Below are positions 1-6,171 of a stretch of DNA of 27,841 bases, in pieces (the stretch's first letter is position 1; the number at the start of each line of letters is the position of its first letter). This DNA is from JBDTZF01 sp040005265. Lineage in GTDB: Bacteria; Verrucomicrobiota; Verrucomicrobiia; Chthoniobacterales; UBA10450. The translations under genes and the position numbers were made by a program. The stretch covers positions 1 through 27,841 of the forward strand of contig JBDTZF010000021.1 in assembly GCA_040005265.1 (NCBI GenBank), read 5' to 3'. The notes below the pieces were generated by a model. That model was given only the letters and a program-made list of their open reading frames with translations, had not been told where the DNA came from and made no database searches.

Positions 1-756
1 CTGAGCGACATGGGCGCGTGGGGAACGCCGCTGATGTATGCATTTCGCGAACGCGAAAAAATTCTCGATCTGTTCGAATCGCTCTCCGGCTCCCGCATGA
101 TGTGCGACTTCATGCGGTTCGGCGGCTGCCGTGTCGATGCAAGCCCGGAGTGGCTTGAGCGCGCAAAACAAATTGTCGATGCTTTCCCGAAGTTTCTTGA
201 TGAGTTCGAGAACCTGATTCTTCAAAACGAAATCGTTATCGCACGCACCCAGAATGTCGGCAAACTTTCCGCTGATCTCGCGATTAGTGCCGGGATCACT
301 GGACCGATGCTCCGCGCATGCGGCGTGAATTACGACATCCGCAAAGTAGACGGCTACGGATTTTACCCGCGATTCAAGTTTCGCATTCCGCTGGGCGATC
401 ATGGCGACACTTACGATCGCCTGATGATGCGGGCGTTGGAGATGCGGGAGAGCATCGAAATCTTGAAGCAGGCTATTCCGCAAATACCGGTCGGCCCGAT
501 CATGAATCCCAAAGTAAAGATTCGCGCCTTTCGCCCGCTTGTCGGCGAAGCGTATGGACGAATCGAAGGTCCCAAGGGCGAACTGGGTTTTTATTTGATC
601 AGTGACGGCAGTCCAAATCCTTACCGCTATCGGGTGCGGCCGCCGAGTTTCATTAACCTGACGATTCTTGAGGATCTTTGCCTCGGTCACACCGTCGCGG
701 ACGTGATGGTGATTCTTGGCAGCATCGATATCGTGATGGGAGAAGTGGATCGCTGA
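1..756 (+). CDS. nuoD: NADH-quinone oxidoreductase subunit D, C-terminal part (5' end outside window)
   Basis: This is the C-terminal 251 residues of the 49-kDa-type subunit of respiratory complex I, which helps form the quinone pocket at the cytoplasmic face of the membrane arm. The frame is open through base 1, so the ATG at base 10 is internal; full-length NuoD is about 400 residues and about 60% is visible. Family signatures are FREREKILDLFE near the start, a GLSAGITGP-type stretch (here ISAGITGP), LRACGVNYDIRK, the MNPKVK region, GPKGELGFYLISDG and the terminal GSIDIVMGEVDR. The CxxC metal-ligand pairs of NiFe hydrogenase large subunits are absent, which separates it from hydrogenases. 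It ends 7 bp before the iron-sulfur subunit gene, so the two are surely co-transcribed. Identification is firm. Confidence 0.95.
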   Translation: MSDMGAWGTPLMYAFREREKILDLFESLSGSRMMCDFMRFGGCRVDASPEWLERAKQIVDAFPKFLDEFENLILQNEIVIARTQNVGKLSADLAISAGITGPMLRACGVNYDIRKVDGYGFYPRFKFRIPLGDHGDTYDRLMMRALEMRESIEILKQAIPQIPVGPIMNPKVKIRAFRPLVGEAYGRIEGPKGELGFYLISDGSPNPYRYRVRPPSFINLTILEDLCLGHTVADVMVILGSIDIVMGEVDR

Positions 757-763
757 CAAACAA

Positions 764-1435
764 ATGATTGGTTCAGGCATACTCAAGGGGATGGCGGTCA
801 CGGCGCGTAACTTCGTTGGAAGTTATTTCGAGGAGGACCGGCTGATTACCGTGCAATATCCGGAGGAGCGCAGTCCTCTTCCGGAAAATTATCGGAATTT
901 TCCGTTTCTTATTTATGATACCGATGACGCTGAAGCCGGACTGCGCTGCGTGGCTTGTAAGATTTGCGAGAAGGAATGCCCGCCGCAATGCATCTATATA
1001 GTTAAGAGCGAAGACAAGAAACCGGATTACATGGGCAAGCCGCAGTTTTATCCGGCGGTCTTCGATATCGACATTTCCGTTTGCATGAGCTGCCAGATTT
1101 GTGTCGAGGTTTGTCCATTCGAAGCGATCAAAATGGACAAGGTTTTCGAACTGAGTAAACGCGAGCGGTTTGATTCGTTGCTCCAGCGGAAAGATGAACT
1201 CTCCAAGTCGAACACCTACTACCACAGCATCCACCCGATCGAAGCGGCGGAGGTCGATGCGAATTTGGCTACGGCCGTAGCCGCGGCCGAAGCCAAGAAG
1301 AAGGCAGCTACCGCGGCGGCAGCTCAAGCTGCGGCGAAAGCCGCATCGCCGCCGACTTCCGAGCCCGGATCAACATCGGCGGCGCCGGGTGAAGGGCCGC
1401 CCCCGCCGGCCCCGCCTAAAGTTCCTGAAGTGTAA
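764..1435 (+). CDS. nuoI: NADH-quinone oxidoreductase subunit I-like 8Fe ferredoxin with low-complexity tail
   Basis: This 223-residue protein carries two 4Fe-4S clusters that pass electrons toward the quinone site of complex I. The cluster ligands are clear: Cys62, 65, 68 and 72 followed by Pro, and Cys107, 110, 113 and 117 followed by Pro. The N-terminal helix (ILKGMAVTARNFVGSYF) and the YPEERSPLPENYR segment are typical of NuoI. The last 75 residues or so are unusual: after the conserved core comes an Ala/Lys-rich stretch and then a Pro/Gly/Ser-rich tail, making it longer than common NuoI proteins of about 150-190 residues. It follows nuoD by 7 bp with no nuoH between them, and no further nuo gene lies downstream. 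NuoI is the best call; a ferredoxin subunit of a related complex is the alternative. Confidence 0.9.
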   Translation: MIGSGILKGMAVTARNFVGSYFEEDRLITVQYPEERSPLPENYRNFPFLIYDTDDAEAGLRCVACKICEKECPPQCIYIVKSEDKKPDYMGKPQFYPAVFDIDISVCMSCQICVEVCPFEAIKMDKVFELSKRERFDSLLQRKDELSKSNTYYHSIHPIEAAEVDANLATAVAAAEAKKKAATAAAAQAAAKAASPPTSEPGSTSAAPGEGPPPPAPPKVPEV

Positions 1436-1465
1436 GCGCGGGCTTGGTCCGCAGATCTCGTTAAT

Positions 1466-1490
1466 TGCGGCCGGCACGGCCGCCTCTACA
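1466..1490. repeat. REP-like hairpin element, copy 1
   Basis: A 6-bp stem GCGGCC/GGCCGC (1467-1472 with 1478-1483) encloses the 5-base loop GGCAC and is followed by CTCTACA. The same 25-base unit recurs at 17878-17902 with 22 of 25 identities, and one of the changes pairs with another across the stem. It lies between the nuoI stop and the next gene, so it could also act as a transcript-end hairpin, but no T-run follows. Confidence 0.6.
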
Positions 1491-1550
1491 TCGCGGCGAT
1501 TTACTCGGCGTTACGCGGCATGGGCAGTGCTTTAGAAGGCCGCGCCGGAT

Positions 1551-2189
1551 ATGATTTCGACGTCGCTCTCACACCGACGGTTTAGTTGGTTCCATTTGTC
1601 GCTGCTAGCGTATATCGCGCTGGCGTCGTCTTTGTTTGCGCGGCCAACTTTCCTGCCCGTCGAATCCACTCCATACGATCGTCAGATGTTACGCGTGCAA
1701 CCCATCTTAAACACAGTGGGAACGGATTGTGCGGACGGAGTTTCGCTCCCGGTTGTTAATCAGTGGATGAGCAAACTTCGCCAAATTCCGTACCGTTATT
1801 CAAAGCAATGGCAGACGCCCGTCGAGGTCAGCATTACGAGAAGGGCCGATTGCAAAGGCAAGGCTATGCTTCTTTACGAGATAATGCGCGAGAAGGGCGT
1901 CACGGATGTTCGTTTTATCATCGGCAAACGTCGCGCCAGTGATTGGTTTACACATGCCTGGTTGGAATGGGAAACGGCAGACGGGACCTACCTTCTCGAT
2001 CCAACGTTCAATAGGCGCGCCGTCAGAATGCAGCGCGAGAGCCGGGAAGCATACGTACCGCTTTTTGCCTATGAAGGTGTACTTCGCTATCGCGTGCTGA
2101 ACCCCACGGGGCCGACAGAAATTCCGCTACGCGCAGTCGCAGCCGGCAAACCGAGCTGGCCCCTCTTCAATCTGAACAACTTGGAATAA
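1551..2189 (+). CDS. exported transglutaminase-like cysteine protease-fold protein
   Basis: This 212-residue protein has an N-terminal hydrophobic segment (about residues 11-30, ending near LFARP) that reads as a signal peptide or anchor, so the rest probably sits in the periplasm. The body carries an apparent transglutaminase/papain-like triad in the right order: Cys101 in RADCKGKA, His135 in FTHAWLEW and Asp150 in TYLLDPT. The arrangement resembles bacterial transglutaminase-like cysteine peptidases (BTLCP-type), but the substrate cannot be read from sequence. It stands alone on its strand between nuoI and a tRNA gene, with a 115-bp gap upstream that holds the REP-like hairpin. The ATG at 1551 was chosen because it directly precedes the signal segment. 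The fold call is good; the biological role is unknown. Confidence 0.75.
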   Translation: MISTSLSHRRFSWFHLSLLAYIALASSLFARPTFLPVESTPYDRQMLRVQPILNTVGTDCADGVSLPVVNQWMSKLRQIPYRYSKQWQTPVEVSITRRADCKGKAMLLYEIMREKGVTDVRFIIGKRRASDWFTHAWLEWETADGTYLLDPTFNRRAVRMQRESREAYVPLFAYEGVLRYRVLNPTGPTEIPLRAVAAGKPSWPLFNLNNLE

Positions 2190-2230
2190 ATCTCCGGAGC
2201 CCTCGTGCTGTCGAGTTCCGGCATTCGTGC

Positions 2231-2236
2231 TAGAAT
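2231..2236 (+). promoter_or_regulatory. probable -10 element of the tRNA-Leu gene
   Basis: TAGAAT matches the TATAAT consensus at 5 of 6 positions and ends 9 bases before the mature tRNA 5' end, a usual distance. The -35 region around 2208-2213 (CTGTCG) is poor, so only the -10 is called. Confidence 0.45.
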
Positions 2237-2245
2237 TTGACCCGC

Positions 2246-2327
2246 GCCAGGGTGGCGAAATTGGCAGACGCGCCAGACTTAGGATCTGGTGGAGCAATCC
2301 TTAGGGGTTCGAGTCCCCTCCCTGGTA
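2246..2327 (+). tRNA. tRNA-Leu (anticodon UAG)
   Basis: The acceptor arm GCCAGGG (2246-2252) pairs with CCCTGGT (2320-2326), with a G-U closing pair and A2327 as discriminator; CCA is not encoded. The anticodon stem CCAGA/TCTGG holds the loop CTTAGGA with anticodon TAG at 2280-2282, which reads CUN leucine codons. A long variable arm (TGGAG, CAA, TCCTT) marks it as a class II tRNA, as expected for Leu, and the T arm is AGGGG, TTCGAGT, CCCCT. The stop codon of the convergent gene begins only 5 bases after its 3' end. Confidence 0.97.
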
Positions 2328-2332
2328 CTAAT

Positions 2333-2899
2333 TCAACCGGCGGGCTCGGAGAGGCGTTCCGCCAGTTCCAGATATTTTTGGTCGAGCTCCTGATAACGCT
2401 GTTCTGCTTCAATCAGGGCGCGGCGCTCCTCACTTAAAATTTGCTCGAGATCGCGAATGCGCTCCTGCAGTCGAATTGAAATGCCGGTGGCAGCAGGTTC
2501 ATTGGCAGGCGACGATTCGTTTTCGATCAAGTCGGCAGCGGCCTCCGCCCGTGCCATTTCCAACAATGCGGGCATTTCCTGGATCTGGCGGCGCGCGCCG
2601 TCACAAGTATTGATGACGAAGGTCTCTTCGTTGATTTCGCCGAGTCGCACAAATTCCTGGATCGCGCCCAGTGTGGTCGGTCCATAGTAATGCTCGCTGG
2701 TAATCTCTACCAGCCAGTCCATGCCGAGTTGAGGCAACATCGGTGCCTTGATCCATGATCGTTGATCGTTAGAAAGAGCATCGTGTGGAGCGATTTGCGC
2801 TGTCGAAGCCCAGAGGGCGAGCTGCTCAAATGATAGCGGGCCAAAAAGGCTGCCGTCGCCGTGTTTGCGCAGAAACCAATCCTGGTTTGACGGCTCCAT
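2333..2899 (-). CDS. tandem GYF_2 (DUF4339-type) domain protein with C-terminal coiled coil
   Basis: This 188-residue protein lacks a signal peptide or membrane segment. Residues 7-55 fit a GYF_2 domain (WFLRKHGDGSLFGPLSFEQL, then W30 and a late W-K-P pattern). Residues 60-110 look like a second, diverged copy (DWLVEITSEHYYGP, then the LGEINEETFV segment). Such domains are thought to bind peptides or partner proteins. The last 45 or so residues are heptad-rich and charged (RLQERIRDLEQILSEERRAL and onward), a likely coiled coil. The ATG at 2897-2899 follows the stop of the upstream LysM gene by 3 bp, so the two form an operon. Partners are unknown; a scaffolding role is only inference. Confidence 0.7.
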   Translation of the reverse strand: MEPSNQDWFLRKHGDGSLFGPLSFEQLALWASTAQIAPHDALSNDQRSWIKAPMLPQLGMDWLVEITSEHYYGPTTLGAIQEFVRLGEINEETFVINTCDGARRQIQEMPALLEMARAEAAADLIENESSPANEPAATGISIRLQERIRDLEQILSEERRALIEAEQRYQELDQKYLELAERLSEPAG

Positions 2900-2902
2900 C
2901 GG

Positions 2903-3367
2903 TCACTCCCCTGCCGATGCGTCCGGTGTCGGTGAGGGCGGGATCATGAGTGTTTGTCCGGCCCGCAATTTGAGCGGGTCGTCGATGTGATTAAAGCGCT
3001 GCAGTTCGCCGATTGTGATCCCGTACAGTTTGGCAATGGAAGTGAGCGTTTCGCCACGGGCCACGGTGTGTGTGTTTACGCCGGGCAGGTGCGGCATTGG
3101 TGTTGCCGTCGGGGCCGAAGCTGCGGGTGCACGTTCGGTTTCGCCGATCATGACTCCCGGGCGCGTATGCACAAGCTGCTGTTCGAGCTTGAGGATCTGC
3201 TGAGAAAGAATGTCGATCTTCGCGTTTTGCTCCTCAATTTTACGGGTCAGCGCCTGGAGCTGTAGCGTTTCCGATGACGCCCTGGCTGGGACCGGAGTAA
3301 CCGTTTGCGCCGAGACGAACGACAACGTCAAAAGGAATGTGATAGCAAATAGCGTGACCACCTTCAT
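2903..3367 (-). CDS. exported LysM domain protein
   Basis: This is a 154-residue envelope protein. A signal peptide is clear (MKVVTLFAITFLLTLSFVSA, cut before Q-T), followed by a short coiled-coil segment (LQLQALTRKIEEQNAKIDIL and on), a Pro/Ala-rich linker, and one LysM domain near the C terminus (HTVARGETLTSIAKLYGITI to the GQTLMIP end). LysM domains bind the N-acetylglucosamine backbone of peptidoglycan, so the protein probably sits at the cell wall. A GTG 18 bases upstream (3385) would add six residues; the ATG at 3367 is preferred because the signal peptide starts there and a GGAAG lies just upstream. It is the first gene of a two-gene operon with the GYF_2 protein and is divergent from the UBact-proteasome operon. 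Confidence 0.85.
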   Translation of the reverse strand: MKVVTLFAITFLLTLSFVSAQTVTPVPARASSETLQLQALTRKIEEQNAKIDILSQQILKLEQQLVHTRPGVMIGETERAPAASAPTATPMPHLPGVNTHTVARGETLTSIAKLYGITIGELQRFNHIDDPLKLRAGQTLMIPPSPTPDASAGE

Positions 3368-3504
3368 CCGCTTCCATGTTGCCACCGGCAGGTTTGTCTG
3401 GCAAGCCTGACACCACCGTCACGGTTTCGGGAAGCGCGGGCCTCCGAGCTTACCCAACCACGTTCTGGGGGAGGGTTACAACGGGCGGTTTCAGGTTGGG
3501 CAGC

Positions 3505-3532
3505 TTGCCTTTCGACCATTTGGCTTTAAATT
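3505..3532 (+). promoter_or_regulatory. candidate promoter of the UBact-proteasome operon
   Basis: TTGCCT (3505-3510) and TAAATT (3527-3532) are separated by 16 bp, each matching the sigma-70 consensus at 4 of 6 positions. The predicted start of transcription would lie 1-3 bases before the UBact ATG at 3541, which has no Shine-Dalgarno sequence. It is the best candidate in the 173-bp divergent gap but is weak. Confidence 0.35.
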
Positions 3533-3540
3533 TTTTTACG

Positions 3541-3717
3541 ATGCCTGAGCGCGTTCAAAAGCCGATGGATCCGGCGCCGTGGAGCCCTAAGCAAGGTGAT
3601 GGCGGCGGGCCGCGTTCACCGGATATTTCGAGGCCGGATACGAAGGATCTTCTAAAAAAAATGCGCAAAGTGGATCCGAATCAATCCAAGCGCTACCGCC
3701 AGCGAACGGGCCAATAA
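3541..3717 (+). CDS. UBact-type prokaryotic ubiquitin-like protein
   Basis: This 58-residue protein is very polar and rich in Pro, Gly, Asp, Lys and Arg, with no hydrophobic core, as expected of an intrinsically disordered Pup-like tag. Its start MPERV and C-terminal half (RPDTKDLLKKMRKVDPNQ, then RYRQRTGQ) match my memory of the UBact family of proteasome-bearing Gram-negative bacteria. In the Pup system the tag is ligated through its C-terminal residue to substrate lysines; here the last residue is Gln58, so by analogy deamidation to Glu would be needed first. Its TAA stop overlaps the prcB ATG by one base (TAATG). A longer in-frame reading from 3376 exists, but its extra residues look like non-coding sequence. 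Context makes the call strong. Confidence 0.9.
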   Translation: MPERVQKPMDPAPWSPKQGDGGGPRSPDISRPDTKDLLKKMRKVDPNQSKRYRQRTGQ

Positions 3718-4541
3718 TGGAATCTTTCCCTCTGGGACAGGGATTCGCCGGGGCGGGCGAAGATTTTCCTGCATTACTTCGGCGCAAAGGGTTATTTGGA
3801 CAGGCGACAGTGATCGACCCAGCTGCGCGGATTACGCCTTCGAATCAGCAGACGTGGACGCCTACCGAAGCAACAACGATCCTCGCCTTTAAGTTTTCCG
3901 GCGGGGTGCTGGTGGCGGGCGACCGGCGGGCGACTTCCGGGAACACCGTAGTTTACGATCGCGCAGACAAGGTTCTCGAAATCGACAGGCATTCGATCAT
4001 GGCGATTGCGGGTGTGCCGGCGACAGCGTGGGAAATGGCGCGCGTCCTCGAACATTCGTTTCAATATTTTCGGCGAACGCAATTGCAGGAGATGAGTGTG
4101 GACGGAAAAGTGCGCGCGCTCTCAAAGCTCTTGCGCGACAACTTTGGTCTGGCACTTCAGGGCCTGGGAATGGTGGTCCCGATTTTTGCGACTTACGATT
4201 CTGGGGTAAAACCTGAGGGGCGCCTTTATTTTTACGATGCGATGGGAGCGCAGTTTGAGGTGGCTGAGTACGCGGCCACTGGATCGGGATCTCCCGCGGT
4301 GCGTGGGATTCTCTATTACGAAAATCATTGGGGTGCACAGCCGCTTCAAAAACGGAGTGAAGAAGAAGCGATTACGGTGGCCTTGCGGGCCTTGGATACG
4401 GCGGCCGAATCCGATACGGCTACTAGCGGAGTCGATCGCATCGGGAAAATTTACCCGTTGATCAAAATCGTTTCGGGTGCGGGAATCAAAACTCTGCCGG
4501 AAGAGAGGATCGCGGCGGTGTTCGAGAAAACAGTCGCATGA
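3717..4541 (+). CDS. prcB: 20S proteasome beta subunit
   Basis: This is the catalytic subunit of the bacterial 20S proteasome, 274 residues. A propeptide of about 52 residues precedes the processing site; Thr53 in EATTILAFKF is the predicted N-terminal nucleophile after autocleavage. The other active-site residues fall at exactly the expected offsets: Asp69 (position 17 of the mature chain, in AGDRRAT) and Lys85 (position 33, in RADKVLE). Further family features are the GIAG-like turn AIAGVPATAWEMARVLEH, the ALQGLGMVVPIFATYD strand, GSGSPAVRGILY and the SDTATSGVDRIGKIYP segment near the end. It overlaps UBact by 1 base and prcA by 4 bases (ATGA), which suggests translational coupling and balanced subunit supply. 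The fold and active site are unambiguous. HslV is excluded by length and by the neighbouring alpha subunit. Confidence 0.96.
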   Translation: MESFPLGQGFAGAGEDFPALLRRKGLFGQATVIDPAARITPSNQQTWTPTEATTILAFKFSGGVLVAGDRRATSGNTVVYDRADKVLEIDRHSIMAIAGVPATAWEMARVLEHSFQYFRRTQLQEMSVDGKVRALSKLLRDNFGLALQGLGMVVPIFATYDSGVKPEGRLYFYDAMGAQFEVAEYAATGSGSPAVRGILYYENHWGAQPLQKRSEEEAITVALRALDTAAESDTATSGVDRIGKIYPLIKIVSGAGIKTLPEERIAAVFEKTVA

Positions 4542-5317
4542 TTGAGGAGCCGTACCGCTGGGTTGAGGCGATCGCGAACCGACGCGAGTACATCGAGACG
4601 CAATTGGCGTCGGGCAGTCCGATCGCGGCGGTCGGCTACACGGGCGGTATTCTATTCCTCACGCTTGGCCGTGCCGGGCAAAAGATTTTTGAAATTTACG
4701 ATCGCATCGGAATGGGTGCGATCGGTCATCCGGGCGATATCGAGCGTTTGCGCATGGCCGCAATCGAGCTGGCAAGTACCGAGGGATTCACCCGGTCAGC
4801 GGCGGATGTTTCACTTCGGCGGCTGGCGCATTATTCGTTAAGCCCGGCGTTGAAGGGCGCTTTCGAGCAAATTTACGGAGCGCCTTATCTTGCGCGGATG
4901 CTCTTTGCCGAAGTGGGGGCGACCCCTGCGGAAGATTTGTTTTTTCGGGTCGATTATGACGGCGCTATTGCCACCAACGGCGCAACTTTTGCGCAGGCGC
5001 GGCAGGATTTCGCTGTTCTGAGCGGGACACGGCAATCTGCCGAACTCATGGAAGCTTTCTTGAAAGCTGAACACAAGGCCGGGGCGGGGTTGGAGACGGC
5101 TCTGGGATCTGCGCTCGACGCTTGGAGCGTCGGGCACATGGCGTTACAAAGAGACGGCGCGAAAGAGCTTCCGAATCGCGCCACCGTTTCAAAACATCGA
5201 CAAGAGCAGCTCGCCGGGATGGGCATCGAAGCGGCGCTCCTGGAACGCGCTTCGGGCACGGCAATCCGTTATCGCGCCTTGTCGGACGAGGAGGCGCGTG
5301 CGTTAATCAGTAAGTAG
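4538..5317 (+). CDS. prcA: 20S proteasome alpha subunit
   Basis: This 259-residue protein forms the outer, gating rings of the 20S proteasome. It lacks the Thr nucleophile and propeptide of the beta subunit. It shows the alpha-type start (an N-terminal helix with RWVEAIANRREYIETQL), the strand pair AAVGYTGGILFLTLG, then KIFEIYDRIGMGAIGHPGD, which parallels the actinobacterial PrcA stretch with ISELYDRVGF, and a FFRVDYDGAIA segment. The C-terminal helix region (EQLAGMGIEAALLERAS) is typical of the family, with an end of ALISK. It begins inside the prcB stop codon (ATGA), and the following amidase gene starts 8 bp after its TAG. No proteasomal ATPase, ligase or depupylase gene is next to it, so those must be elsewhere in the genome if the system is complete. 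Confidence 0.94.
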   Translation: MIEEPYRWVEAIANRREYIETQLASGSPIAAVGYTGGILFLTLGRAGQKIFEIYDRIGMGAIGHPGDIERLRMAAIELASTEGFTRSAADVSLRRLAHYSLSPALKGAFEQIYGAPYLARMLFAEVGATPAEDLFFRVDYDGAIATNGATFAQARQDFAVLSGTRQSAELMEAFLKAEHKAGAGLETALGSALDAWSVGHMALQRDGAKELPNRATVSKHRQEQLAGMGIEAALLERASGTAIRYRALSDEEARALISK

Positions 5318-5320
5318 GAG
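5316..5320 (+). promoter_or_regulatory. Shine-Dalgarno site of the amidase gene
   Basis: AGGAG overlaps the prcA TAG stop and sits 5 bases before the ATG at 5326. It fixes that start over the in-frame ATG at 5356 and contrasts with other genes here that have no such site. Confidence 0.6.
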
Positions 5321-5325
5321 ACGAA

Positions 5326-6132
5326 ATGTTCCGGCGATCAGGGATCAGACGGTCGATGAAAGACAGCGCGGCGTGGATGGGGGTCCTCCTGATGGGGGTC
5401 TCATTTGTTTGGCTAGTGTCCATGCCGAGGCAACCGGGCGAACCGGCCAGCGCACAGTCGTCAGGAAAACGGGCATCATTCGGCACAGTGGTTCTCGATC
5501 CGGGGCACGGGGGCCAGGATTCCGGCGCGATGTGCGGCACTGTCCTGGAAAAAGATCTGACGTTGGACGTGGCCCAGAGAGTCGGTCGGTTATTGCAGGC
5601 AGAAGGTCTGCCTACACTCATGACTCGTTATGACGATACGTTTGTTTCGCTGGCCGATCGCGCCCGGTTCACGAATCGTGTCCGCGACAGCGTCCTAATT
5701 AGCATTCATTTTAACGAAGGCGAAAGACCGCTGGCGAGTGGAGTGGAAACGTATTACGCGGATCACCAGGCGATTTCGGCGCCTTCAGTGATTGCGTGGA
5801 TTCCGTTTTTCTCCGGACCAGCAACCACGGAGGCGCCCAATGTGGAAAGCCAAAGCCTGGCTGGCTTTATCCAGGAAGCTTTGGTCGCACGGACCGGCGC
5901 GGTCGATCGCGGCGCCAAACCCCGGCAGTTTTTTGTGATCACGAACGTGACTCGGCCGGCGGTGTTGGTCGAAGGAGGATTTCTCAGCAATAAGGAGGAC
6001 ATTGCCAAATTGGGGAATTCTGATTATCGCGAGCAGCTAGCCGCCGCCATTACTGAGGGTGCTTTGCGCTATCGCGATCTTCTTCAACAGCGTCGAACAA
6101 CGCTCGCCGTGACCGCGCCCCCGCCGCACTGA
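5326..6132 (+). CDS. N-acetylmuramoyl-L-alanine amidase (Amidase_3/AmiC type)
   Basis: This zinc amidase cleaves the bond between N-acetylmuramic acid and the L-alanine of the peptide stem in peptidoglycan. The first 45 residues hold a hydrophobic stretch (AAWMGVLLMGVSFVWLVSM) that acts as signal peptide or membrane anchor, ending near ASAQ. The catalytic domain runs from about residue 53 to 257. Zinc ligands are His61 (LDPGHGG), Glu75 (VLEKDL) and His128 (ISIHFN), and the catalytic Glu lies in VLVEGGFLSN near residue 217. The length of 268 residues fits a single-domain enzyme. The start is supported by a good AGGAG site. It is co-directional with prcA at 8 bp, so read-through from the proteasome operon is likely. 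Cell division or wall recycling are possible roles. Confidence 0.9.
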   Translation: MFRRSGIRRSMKDSAAWMGVLLMGVSFVWLVSMPRQPGEPASAQSSGKRASFGTVVLDPGHGGQDSGAMCGTVLEKDLTLDVAQRVGRLLQAEGLPTLMTRYDDTFVSLADRARFTNRVRDSVLISIHFNEGERPLASGVETYYADHQAISAPSVIAWIPFFSGPATTEAPNVESQSLAGFIQEALVARTGAVDRGAKPRQFFVITNVTRPAVLVEGGFLSNKEDIAKLGNSDYREQLAAAITEGALRYRDLLQQRRTTLAVTAPPPH

Positions 6133-6171
6133 ATAAGCAAAAAACAAATGCCGTCCAAGTAGCACGGCAAC

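Noticed and set aside
3376..3540. N-terminal extension of UBact to an upstream ATG
   Set aside because: The extra 55 residues overlap the LysM gene start and divergent promoter region and have no family resemblance; UBact proteins are about 55-65 residues long and start MPER or similar.
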